In this document: one piece after another, positions 9,601 to 16,075 of the stretch | Position numbering within the stretch: the first letter of the stretch is position 1 | How the letters are laid out: every line of letters begins with the position of its first letter | Assembly: GCF_019396355.1 (NCBI RefSeq) | Contig: NZ_JAHKRK010000006.1 | Span: forward strand, 1-64,000 | Length of the DNA stretch: 64,000 nucleotides | Direction: 5' to 3' | Source: Pseudonocardia nigra | GTDB lineage: Bacteria; Actinomycetota; Actinomycetes; Mycobacteriales; Pseudonocardiaceae | Made by a program: the position numbers and the translations under genes | The notes under the pieces: model-generated | The model's input: the letters and a program-made list of their open reading frames with translations, nothing else | What the model was told of the DNA's origin: nothing | Database searches by the model: none

Positions 9601-10240
9601 CGAGTCGAAGAAGCAGCGCGAGTCGAGGAAGAAGGCGGAATCGGGCAAGTCGGAATCCGGCAAGTCGGACTCGTCCAAGTCGGGCTCGGAGCGGTCCGAC
9701 GACGAGAAGAAGGACTCCGGGCGGTCGGGTGCGGACAAGTCCTCGGAGGCGAAGAGGACCGACGCCGGCAAGTCGGGCTCGGACAAGTCGGGCTCGGACA
9801 AGTCGGGCTCGGACAAGTCGGGCTCGGACAAGTCGGGCTCGGACAAGTCGGGCTCGGACAAGTCGGGCTCGGACAAGTCGGGCTCGGACAAGTCGGGCTC
9901 GAGCCGATCCGAGGACGACAAGAAGGACTCGCAGCGGTCGGCGGACCGGTCGTCGGGGTCGAAGAAGCCGGACGCGGCCCCGTCGGACGCGAAGAAGGCG
10001 GACTCGGGCAAGCGCGACTCGAACGGGTCGAGCGCGGGCAAGGACGGATCGGACGGCGGCTCGAAGGACATCACCGTCCGGCGGGACGGCGACAGCACCA
10101 CCATCACCCGCAAGGACGACTCCGGCACGCGCAGCCTGACCACCTCGAAGGACGGGTTCACCGCATCGCGCGAATCCTCGGACGGCTCGTCGAGGAAATC
10201 GGTGACCGTCAGCTCCGGATCGTCGGATTCCGACGACTGA
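6632..10240 (+). CDS. Giant charged repeat protein with zinc-finger-like N-terminus and one TM helix
   Basis: The product is about 1,200 residues. In order: a short Cys/His motif (CALPGC, then RRYCTAAH) within the first 35 residues, resembling a small zinc ribbon followed by an Arg-rich helix; an Arg-rich segment; one hydrophobic helix (VAVLGAVGILAGSYAVTA, about residues 118-135); a predicted coiled coil (about 150-290); five modules of the pattern GPVGxVVEVVGGVLSGG near nt 7935, 8053, 8248, 8438 and 8683; long Asp/Lys/Ser/Glu-rich tracts; and an array of GSDKS units. The tail (about 60 residues from KDITVRRDGD) is beta-like and less biased. I prefer GTG 6632, with GGGGG 8 nt upstream, over ATG 6617. 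I do not recognise a family for the whole. It would sit in the membrane with a very large polyampholyte outside. Expression at protein level is not proven. Confidence 0.75.
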   Translation: MDENARRCALPGCDAVIEDIPGRPPRRYCTAAHRAAARQARRALAQAAQDARLAETLPWLQEPAEEASTGSRPATSEPAPRPEPARAALRRERASARARPDRPRSPRLNEPLPRRRRAVAVLGAVGILAGSYAVTASEPVSPPAAAPAQAAPRPGAEEQWVARAQVTLTSLNRQLDTIAQAEEAWNRLPEERRATPPPPVEAMVERKELLERRKATIQSQIDTYRSLDRTKNELKATEQHLEAVEEALEDVPPEPDRSPEQASVIAALDEQRDLRLRQREAKRAEVESLEKGVESAMRAPLPDDGEETAEVSNRVLEVVRGDGGPNKEQERSAIPPRPDALAREEQQDEERQDTDTGAPPDPRGPGDESAERPDVPDVRADGDRDEQPPTALAAGPSRRTPAAGRGRPDVAEPAAPAERRPGQRADERQRPEAGGPVGDIADAVGGVLGGDAGRDRDADGPGEPVGPPDAEEGRGPVGEVVGAVGGALTGDRDRDTDGDPREQQRQVAEKASDEASDKAAEKAARAGEGEKESERRRGPVGGVVEVVGGVLSGGGEAEDSDRKGSDSERPDREEQDREESDRTGDRAAKAAEAAEKESERRRGPVGDVVEVVGGVLSGGGEAEDSDRKSSGLERLDREEQDREDSDRKDDRDAKAAGAAEKVAEKKTEKAGRAGEGEEESERRGNPVGGVVEVVGGVLSGGGGAEDSDRKRSDSKESERKESDRKAAEDRKEADRKKPDPKETDRKEGDRKEARGKADEDRKEVDRRSGDRAEDRSGSRGDDGGDASERGEERADEKQGDRKGGDRSRTEEAAAEFVLAAVKSVPGGKLAAPEVEAALREAGHLSGSGTSGDSEEQPDRSSGAKKADAKKKADADGSDEKSEKRRPSGSGSDHADEKKKDAKSGSNSGKKDGEKSGSDRSDHETKSSERSGSGGSSEAKKSESGKSESSKSGSDRSEEGKKGSERSGSDGSSGAKKADSATSDSSTSDRPESKKQRESRKKAESGKSESGKSDSSKSGSERSDDEKKDSGRSGADKSSEAKRTDAGKSGSDKSGSDKSGSDKSGSDKSGSDKSGSDKSGSDKSGSDKSGSSRSEDDKKDSQRSADRSSGSKKPDAAPSDAKKADSGKRDSNGSSAGKDGSDGGSKDITVRRDGDSTTITRKDDSGTRSLTTSKDGFTASRESSDGSSRKSVTVSSGSSDSDD
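9769..9900 (+). repeat. Perfect 15-bp tandem repeat (GSDKS array)
   Basis: The unit GGACAAGTCGGGCTC is repeated exactly eight times from 9781 to 9900, with 12 nt of a further copy at 9769-9780. It encodes successive GSDKS units in frame. The perfect identity, including third positions, points to recent slippage expansion. Copy number probably varies between strains. Confidence 0.95.
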
Positions 10241-10303
10241 CTCGACCCGGTCGGGGCTGCCCGGTGCTCCGCGTGGCAGCCCCGTTCCGTCGGCGCGCGC
10301 CGG

Positions 10304-10309
10304 TAGCGT
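10304..10309 (+). promoter_or_regulatory. -10 box, leaderless start of TIGR02569 gene
   Basis: TAGCGT lies exactly 7 nt before GTG 10317, and the downstream words match those at xthA (TAGCGTGCCG). This spacing puts transcription start on the start codon, so the message would be leaderless. Confidence 0.55.
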
Positions 10310-10316
10310 GCCGATC

Positions 10317-11147
10317 GTGACCGCAGCGCCCGTCCTCCCGCCTGCCGGCCCGGCCGGGGCGATCCTGCCGCCGCACGTCCGGATGGCCTTCGGTGTTGCC
10401 GATGTCGAACCGAGGCCGGTGGAGTGGGCCGGTCGACGCGCCTGGCACTGCGCCGACGTGTTGATCCGGCCGGTGCCGGACAACGCCGTCGCCGCGTGGT
10501 CGGCGAGCGTGCTCGACACGCTCGAGGTCGACGGGCTGCGGCTCGCGCGCCCGGTCCGGTCGTCGGACGGACGGTGGGTGGTGGCCGGTTGGGCGGCGTG
10601 CCGTTTCGTGCCCGGCGTGCTGGAGCCGCGCTACGACGGCGTGATCGGCGCGGCCACCCGGCTGCACGCGGCCACCGCCACGCTGCCGCGGCCGCGGCTG
10701 CTGGACGACCGCGACGATCTGCTCACGCGGTCGGCCGCCGGCGCATTCGGGGAGCGCAGGCTCGCGCTCGACCCGCACAAGGGCGGTGAGCTGTACGCGC
10801 AGCTCGCGCAGTACCGCAGGCCGGTCCGGGCGATGTCGCAGGTGGTGCACCCGGAGCTGTTCGGGGCCGTGCTGTTCGACGAGGTCGGCGTGCCCGCGCT
10901 GATCGACCTGGTGCCGTGCTGGCGGCCGAAGGAGTGGGCGGCGGCGGTCGTGGTGGTCGACGCGCTCGCCTGGGGTGGGGCGGAGGAGAGCCTGCTGCAG
11001 CGGTGGGCGCACCTCGAGGAGTGGCCGCAGATGATGTTGCGTGCCGTGCTGCACCGGCTCGCCCTGCACGCGCAGCACCCGGAGGGCTCGCCGCAGACCC
11101 TCGCGGGGCTGGAGCGCGCTGCGCGGCTCGTCACCGCGGTGCTCTGA
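10317..11147 (+). CDS. TIGR02569 family actinobacterial protein
   Basis: This 276-residue protein matches, by features I remember, the actinobacteria-specific TIGR02569 family, whose M. tuberculosis member (Rv3205c) also follows moeZ. Recognisable stretches include RPVRSSDGRWVVAGWAACRF, a central HKGGELYAQLAQYRRPV region and a C-terminal Trp-rich segment (PCWRPKEWAA). There is no signal peptide or TM segment. Some members show a distant aminoglycoside-phosphotransferase or kinase-like fold, but no catalytic HxD or DxD signature is clear here, so no activity is assigned. GTG 10317 is preferred over GTG 10308 because of the -10 box at 10304. Confidence 0.85.
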   Translation: MTAAPVLPPAGPAGAILPPHVRMAFGVADVEPRPVEWAGRRAWHCADVLIRPVPDNAVAAWSASVLDTLEVDGLRLARPVRSSDGRWVVAGWAACRFVPGVLEPRYDGVIGAATRLHAATATLPRPRLLDDRDDLLTRSAAGAFGERRLALDPHKGGELYAQLAQYRRPVRAMSQVVHPELFGAVLFDEVGVPALIDLVPCWRPKEWAAAVVVVDALAWGGAEESLLQRWAHLEEWPQMMLRAVLHRLALHAQHPEGSPQTLAGLERAARLVTAVL

Positions 11148-11156
11148 CCCCGCCGC

Positions 11157-11927
11157 TCACCCCACGAACCACCGCACCGCCTCCTCGGCGATCTCGGTCG
11201 GCACGATGTGCGGCCCGTCGAACTCGTGGACGTCGACCGGGACGTCCGCGGCTCGCAGCCGTGGCACGATCCGCCGGGTCGTGCGGTCGATCGGCAGCAC
11301 GGTGTCGGAGCGGCCGTGCGAGATGTACACCTGTGGCGCGCCGACGCGGTCCACGGGCGCGACGAACCCCGGCGAGAACGCGATGACGTGGGTGAACAGG
11401 TCCCCGTTGGCGAGTCCGACGGACAGCGCGTACGAGGCGCCGTCGGAGAAGCCGCTGGCACAGACCCGGGTGGGGTCGACCGGGTAGCCGGTGAACACCT
11501 GCTCGAGGGCGTCGTCGATCCGTCGGACGTCCGGTCCCCAGCCGCCGCGGATGACGTCCCAGGTGCTGTCGTGTGAGCTGGGGGACAGCAGCAGGAGCCG
11601 GTGGGCGTCGGCCAGTGGGAGGAGCGGGCCCAGTCCGGCGCGGGCATCGCCGCCTGCGCCGTGGAGGGTGAGCACGAGGCGGGCGGGTGCCGCGTCCAGC
11701 CCGGGTGGGACGTGCAGCAGCACTTCCGGCCCCGGTCCCAGGTCCAGGGCGTGGGTGCCCGGTGGCGCGGCGGGTGCGGGTGCGGTGGCGGGCGGGCGCG
11801 CGTCGATCCGGGCGGGTCCGTCGGCGGATCGGGGGAACGCGCTCACCTGGTCCGGGCCTCCTCGGTCGGTACAAGCGGTCGTGGTCAGGGCGGCGAGCAG
11901 GACGCTCCGCCTGCGCACCGGATGCAC
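11157..11927 (-). CDS. Lipoprotein alpha/beta hydrolase (PHB-depolymerase/feruloyl-esterase-like)
   Basis: This 256-residue exported hydrolase has an N-terminal Arg-rich signal and a lipobox-like LTTTAC (Cys about 19), so it is probably anchored in the membrane. The fold shows LTLHGAGG (oxyanion loop, about residue 88), the nucleophile in GFSDGAS (about residue 160), the acid in HGRSDTVLP and the His in DGPHIVPTE. This order matches the LpqC/PHB-depolymerase-like esterase group (COG3509). It is convergent with the TIGR02569 gene, with a 9-nt gap. Start GTG 11927 is the first codon that keeps the full signal. The substrate is unknown. Confidence 0.85.
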   Translation of the reverse strand: MHPVRRRSVLLAALTTTACTDRGGPDQVSAFPRSADGPARIDARPPATAPAPAAPPGTHALDLGPGPEVLLHVPPGLDAAPARLVLTLHGAGGDARAGLGPLLPLADAHRLLLLSPSSHDSTWDVIRGGWGPDVRRIDDALEQVFTGYPVDPTRVCASGFSDGASYALSVGLANGDLFTHVIAFSPGFVAPVDRVGAPQVYISHGRSDTVLPIDRTTRRIVPRLRAADVPVDVHEFDGPHIVPTEIAEEAVRWFVG

Positions 11928-12071
11928 GCCCGACCACCCGCCTGCGGTCCGACCTGGCCCGCTCCCGCCGCGGATACCCCGTCACCTCGGTGCCTCACAC
12001 CGCCCCCCGCATCCGGTGAGTGCGGGTTTTCGTCCCCGTCACACGGAGCCGACCGTGCGGTAACGGGCCCT

Positions 12072-12079
12072 TCCTAGCG
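12072..12079 (+). promoter_or_regulatory. Putative -10 region of narK
   Basis: TAGCGT (12074-12079) follows GGTAACGGGCCC. The GTAAC word is a half-site like those of GlnR boxes. The transcript would have a leader of about 35 nt with ribosome site GGAGG before GTG 12119. Evidence is by eye only. Confidence 0.4.
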
Positions 12080-12118
12080 TCACGCCCGACGACAGCGACC
12101 ACCCCTCGGAGGCCCGGC

Positions 12119-13492
12119 GTGACGACGACCGCACCTGACGCACCCCCCGCACGATCCCGGCTCGCGGGCCGCTGGATCGAGGACTGGAACCCCGAGGACA
12201 AGGGCTTCTGGGAGCGCGCCGGTGCGACGATCGCCAACCGGAACCTGTGGTTCTCGATCTTCGTCGAGCACGTCGGGTTCTCGGTCTGGACGCTGTGGTC
12301 GGTCTTCGTGCTGTTCATGGGCCCGGAGTACGGCGTCGACGCGGCGGGCAAGTTCTTCCTCGGCGCGACCGCGACGCTCGTCGGCGCGGTCCTGCGGGTG
12401 CCTTACACGTTCGCGGTGGCCCGGTTCGGCGGCCGCAACTGGACGGTGGTCAGCGGGCTGCTGCTGCTGATCCCGACCGTGGCGGCGGCGATCGTGCTGC
12501 AGCCCGGCACCCCGTACTGGGTGTTCGTGCTGATGGCCGCGCTCGCCGGGTTCGGCGGCGGCAACTTCGCGTCGTCAATGACGAACATCAACACGTTCTT
12601 CCCGGACCACCGCAAGGGCGCAGCGCTCGGGCTCAACGCGGGCGGCGGGAACCTCGGCGTCGCGGTCATCCAGCTCATCGCGCTCTTCGTCATCGCGACG
12701 ATCGGGGCGGGGGAGCCGCGCCTGCTGCTCGCGATCTACATCCCGCTCATCGTGATCTGCTCGGTCTGCGCGGCGCTGTACATGGACAACATCGCGAGCG
12801 TTCGCAACGACACCGGCGCGTTCCGGCTGGCGGTCGCCGACAAGCACACGGCGATCATGTCGGTGCTCTACATCGGGACGTTCGGTTCGTTCATCGGCTA
12901 CAGCTTCGCGTTCGGGCTGGTGCTGCAGACGCAGTTCGGACGCACACCGCTGCAGGCCGCCGCCGTGACGTTCATCGGCCCGCTGCTCGGCTCGTTCATC
13001 CGCCCGGTCGGGGGGTGGCTGGCCGACCGCGTCGGGGGCGCCCGCGTCACCACCGTGAACTTCCTGGCGATGGCGGCGAGCACGTTGGTCTGCATCCTCG
13101 CGTCGGGGGCGGGTTCGCTGGCGCTGTTCACCGTCGGCTTCATCGCCCTGTTCGTCTTCTCCGGGCTGGGCAACGGCTCGACGTACAAGATGATCCCCGC
13201 GATCTTCCGCGCCCACGCGCTGGAGAAGGTCGCCGCCGGTGCCGCCGAGGAGCAGGCGCTACTGGAGGCTCGCCGGATCTCGGGCGCCGCGATCGGCCTG
13301 ATCTCCGCGGTCGGGGCGCTCGGCGGGCTGCTGATCAACCTCGCGTTCCGGCAGTCGTTCGCGACCACGCAGTCGGGGGCACCGGCGTTCTGGGCGTTCC
13401 TGGCGTTCTACCTGGTCTGCACGGTCGTGACGGTGCTCTGCTACGGGCGCGCAGAGGCGGCGCGGCCGGCGGCCGTCCCGGCGCGGGTGTAG
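12119..13492 (+). CDS. narK: Nitrate/nitrite transporter, MFS
   Basis: This 457-residue, 12-helix major-facilitator transporter belongs to the NarK/NasA nitrate-nitrite porter group. The nitrate signature appears twice: FGGGNFASSMTNINTFFP in TM5 (about residues 140-157) and GLGNGSTYKMIPAIF in TM11 (about 345-359). The Gly/Asn-rich pattern of these segments is diagnostic. The N-terminus IEDWNPEDKGFWE is typical of actinobacterial NarK. GTG 12119 is chosen for GGAGG 7 nt upstream. The nitrate reductase gene starts 2 nt after its stop, so they share an operon. It imports nitrate (and may export nitrite) for the assimilation pathway that follows. Confidence 0.96.
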   Translation: MTTTAPDAPPARSRLAGRWIEDWNPEDKGFWERAGATIANRNLWFSIFVEHVGFSVWTLWSVFVLFMGPEYGVDAAGKFFLGATATLVGAVLRVPYTFAVARFGGRNWTVVSGLLLLIPTVAAAIVLQPGTPYWVFVLMAALAGFGGGNFASSMTNINTFFPDHRKGAALGLNAGGGNLGVAVIQLIALFVIATIGAGEPRLLLAIYIPLIVICSVCAALYMDNIASVRNDTGAFRLAVADKHTAIMSVLYIGTFGSFIGYSFAFGLVLQTQFGRTPLQAAAVTFIGPLLGSFIRPVGGWLADRVGGARVTTVNFLAMAASTLVCILASGAGSLALFTVGFIALFVFSGLGNGSTYKMIPAIFRAHALEKVAAGAAEEQALLEARRISGAAIGLISAVGALGGLLINLAFRQSFATTQSGAPAFWAFLAFYLVCTVVTVLCYGRAEAARPAAVPARV

Positions 13493-13494
13493 GC

Positions 13495-15561
13495 GTGGGC
13501 GCGATCGTGGAAGCCCGGGCGGCGACCCACTGCCCGTACTGCGCACTGCAGTGCGGGCAGTGGGTGGACCGCTCCGGGCGGGTGGACGCCCGCGAGTTCC
13601 CCGCGAACCGGGGCGGGCTGTGCCAGAAGGGCTGGACGTCCGGGTCGCTGCTCGCGCACCCGGAACGCCTGACGACGCCGCTGCTGCGGGCGTCGCGGGA
13701 CGCCGAGCTCACGCCCGTCGGATGGGACACCGCACTCGCCCACGTGGCGCAGCGGCTGGCCGCGGTGCGCGCCGAGCACGGGCCCGACGCCGTGGCCGTG
13801 TTCGGCGCGGGCGGTCTGACCAACGAGAAGGCCTACCTGCTCGGCAAGTTCGCGCGGGTGGCGCTCGGGACCTCCCAGATCGACTACAACGGCCGGTTCT
13901 GCATGTCCTCGGCTGCGGCCGCGGGGAACCGGGCCTTCGGGATCGACCGCGGGCTGCCGTTCCCGGTCACCGACCTCGACGACGCCGACGTCGTGGTGCT
14001 GGCCGGGGCGAACGTCGCGGAGACGATGCCGCCGCTGATGGGTCACCTCGGCGGCGCCCGGCTGGTCGTGATCGACCCGCGGCGGACGCCCACGGCCGAG
14101 CGGGCGATCGCCTCCGGTGGTCTGCACCTGCAGCCCGTTCCCGGCACCGACCTGGTGCTGGCGCTCGGGATGCTGCACGCCGCGGTCGTGGACGGGCACC
14201 TCGACGCCGACTACCTCGCCGAGCGCACCACCGGCTTCGACGACGCCTGGCGCGTCGCGGCGCAGTGGTGGCCGGAGCGGGCCGAACGGGTCTGCGGCGT
14301 GCCCGCCACGGACATGCGCACCGTCGTCACCTGGCTGGCCGAGGCGTCCCGGCGGTACGTGCTCACCGCGCGCGGCGCCGAGCAGCACGCCCACGGCGTC
14401 GACACCGTCAGCTCCTGGATCAACCTGGCACTCGCGCTGGGGCTGCCCGGCCGTCCCGGATCCGGCTTCGGGACGATCACCGGCCAGGGCAACGGGCAGG
14501 GCGGGCGCGAGCACGGGCAGAAGTCCGACCAGCTCCCCGGCTACCGGCCGATCACCGATCCCGCCGCCCGCGAGCACGTCGCGGGCGTGTGGGGCGTGGA
14601 CCCGGACGCGCTCCCCGGGCCGGGGCGCAGCGCCACCGAGCTGCTCGCCGCGCTGGGCCGCCCCGACGGGCCGAAGGCACTGCTGGTCTTCGGTTCCAAC
14701 GTGCTGGTCTCCGCGCCGAACGCCACCGCCGTGGCCGAGCGGCTGGCCGCGCTCGACCTCCTCGTCGTGGCCGACGTCCTCCCCGGCGAGACGGCGATGG
14801 CCGCCGACGTCGTCCTGCCCGTCGCCCAGTGGGCCGAGGAGGAGGGCACGATGACCAACCTCGAGGGCCGGGTGCTGCGGCGCAGGCGGGCGCTCGACCC
14901 GCCGTCCGGGGTGCGCACCGACCTCGAGGTGATTGCCGGGCTCGCCGCCGAGCTCGGGGTGGGCGGGTTCCCGGCCGAACCCGAGAAGGTCTTCGAGGAG
15001 CTGCGTGCGGCCTCGGCGGGCGGTCTCGCCGACTACGCCGGGATCAGCTACGACCGGCTCGACGCGGGTGAGGCGCTGCACTGGCCGTGCCCGGCCGAGG
15101 AGCACCCCGGCACGCCGCGGCTGTTCACCGAGCGGTTCGCGCACGCGGACGGCCGGGCGCGGCTGGTCCCGGTCGACCACACGCCGGCCGCCGAGTTGCC
15201 CGACGTCGAGTACCCGCTGCGCGCCACCACCGGCCGCGTGCTCGTGCACTACCAGTCCGGGGCGCAGACGCGGCGGGTCACCGAGCTGGCCGGGGTCGTG
15301 CCCGAGGCGTTCGTCGAGGTGCACCCCGACACCGCCGCGCGGGCCGGGCTCGCCGACGGCGACCTCGCGCGGGTCGTCTCCCGGCGCGGGACGGCGCAGG
15401 CGCGCGTCCGCTGCGTGGCGAGCCTGCGTCCGGACACGGTGTTCCTGCCGTTCCACTTCGGCGGCGACCAGGCCGCCAACAACCTCACCAACCCCGCGCT
15501 GGACCCGATCAGCCGGATGCCGGAGTTCAAGGTGGCCGCGGTACGGCTGGAGCGGCCGTAG
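13495..15561 (+). CDS. nasA: Assimilatory nitrate reductase, molybdopterin catalytic subunit
   Basis: This 688-residue molybdopterin oxidoreductase reduces nitrate to nitrite in the cytoplasm. Cys 13, 16, 20 and 43 (CPYCALQC and GLCQKGW) bind an N-terminal [4Fe-4S] cluster. YNGRFCMSS near residue 135 supplies the Mo-ligand Cys typical of assimilatory (Nas) enzymes. The Mo-bisMGD domains follow, ending in the C-terminal barrel (FHFGGDQAANNLTNPALDP). It lacks the C-terminal [2Fe-2S] domain of some NasA proteins, so electrons must come from a partner, probably the flavoprotein at 16076 or ferredoxin. The start follows the narK stop by 2 nt. A hairpin at 15576-15621 lies just past the stop. Confidence 0.95.
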   Translation: MGAIVEARAATHCPYCALQCGQWVDRSGRVDAREFPANRGGLCQKGWTSGSLLAHPERLTTPLLRASRDAELTPVGWDTALAHVAQRLAAVRAEHGPDAVAVFGAGGLTNEKAYLLGKFARVALGTSQIDYNGRFCMSSAAAAGNRAFGIDRGLPFPVTDLDDADVVVLAGANVAETMPPLMGHLGGARLVVIDPRRTPTAERAIASGGLHLQPVPGTDLVLALGMLHAAVVDGHLDADYLAERTTGFDDAWRVAAQWWPERAERVCGVPATDMRTVVTWLAEASRRYVLTARGAEQHAHGVDTVSSWINLALALGLPGRPGSGFGTITGQGNGQGGREHGQKSDQLPGYRPITDPAAREHVAGVWGVDPDALPGPGRSATELLAALGRPDGPKALLVFGSNVLVSAPNATAVAERLAALDLLVVADVLPGETAMAADVVLPVAQWAEEEGTMTNLEGRVLRRRRALDPPSGVRTDLEVIAGLAAELGVGGFPAEPEKVFEELRAASAGGLADYAGISYDRLDAGEALHWPCPAEEHPGTPRLFTERFAHADGRARLVPVDHTPAAELPDVEYPLRATTGRVLVHYQSGAQTRRVTELAGVVPEAFVEVHPDTAARAGLADGDLARVVSRRGTAQARVRCVASLRPDTVFLPFHFGGDQAANNLTNPALDPISRMPEFKVAAVRLERP

Positions 15562-15575
15562 CCCGAGGCGGCAGC

Positions 15576-15621
15576 ACGAGCGGCGCGTTCGTCGGGACCT
15601 TCCGGTGAACGCGCCGTTCGT
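15576..15621. terminator. Hairpin after nasA
   Basis: Arms 15576-15590 and 15607-15621 pair over 15 bp with one mismatch. The GCGCGTTCGTC words resemble the repeat embedded at the start of nirD (20070-20113). It may act as terminator or be a dispersed repeat, or both. Confidence 0.6.
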
Positions 15622-15648
15622 CGTACCCGGGGCGAGGTGCGCGCGCCC

Positions 15649-15925
15649 GTGATCGTCGTGAGAGTGCGGTTCCTGTCGTCGTGGCAGCGCGGATGCGCAT
15701 CTCGCAGCGATCATGGTGCGCGAGTGTGCGGTTTCTGTCGTGCCGGCAGCGCAAATGCTCATCTCGCGGTGATCGTCGGGCTCGGTCGCTTCGGGGCGGG
15801 CACTGCGGGCCGCGGGCCGGTGATCGTCGTGAGAGTGCTGTTGCTGTCGTCGTGGCAGCGCGGATGCGCATCTCGCAGCGATCATGGTGCGCGAGTGTGC
15901 GGTTTCTGTCGTGCCGGCAGCGCAA
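15649..15925. repeat. Two 106-bp direct repeats built from about 60-70-bp subunits
   Basis: The 514-nt gap between nasA and the flavoprotein gene carries no gene. Units 15649-15754 and 15820-15925, 171 bp apart, are nearly identical; the differences I see are in CGGTTCCTG versus CTGTTGCTG. Each unit itself contains two diverged halves with the words GTGCGGTTYCTGTCGT, GGCAGCGC and CATCTCGC, so four related copies are present. This looks like an intergenic repeat that has multiplied locally. The frames crossing it on both strands are shadows. Confidence 0.9.
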
Positions 15926-16015
15926 CGTATCTCGCCGCGACCTTGCAGGCGGTGGCTACCGCCGCCGGTCCCGGTCGCGGCGCTCACGGCTGTCGCCCAC
16001 CGCTGTGCGAGCGCC

Positions 16016-16052
16016 GTTACCTACCCGTCACAGCGAGCCCCACGGCTGTAAC
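16016..16052 (+). promoter_or_regulatory. Candidate GlnR/PhoP-type box upstream of nitrite reductase genes
   Basis: GTTAC (16016-16020), six bases, GTCAC (16027-16031), then GTAAC at 16048-16052. The GTnAC-N6-GTnAC spacing of 11 bp resembles GlnR half-sites, which control nitrogen assimilation in actinomycetes. The position, ending 11 nt before the -10 box, would fit activation or repression. This is a motif reading only. Confidence 0.35.
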
Positions 16053-16062
16053 TGCGGCTACC

Positions 16063-16068
16063 TACCGT
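16063..16068 (+). promoter_or_regulatory. -10 box, leaderless start of NasB-like gene
   Basis: TACCGT lies 7 nt before GTG 16076. Confidence 0.5.
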
Positions 16069-16075
16069 CATCGCC

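Noticed and set aside
9769-9900. Possible CRISPR array
   Set aside because: The units are contiguous without spacers and in frame with a coding sequence.
7300-10161. A 953-codon open frame on the minus strand opposite the repeat-rich gene
   Set aside because: It is Ser/Pro/Asp-rich by mirror of the plus-strand repeats, lacks a start signal, and the plus frame has a plausible start, TM helix and structured ends.
15527-15925. Open frame on the minus strand with repeated peptide text
   Set aside because: It is produced by the 106-bp direct repeats, overlaps the nasA end, and has no ribosome site or recognisable domain.
13441-15987. Very long minus-strand frame opposite nasA
   Set aside because: It mirrors a well-identified molybdoenzyme; its composition is typical of GC-rich shadow frames.
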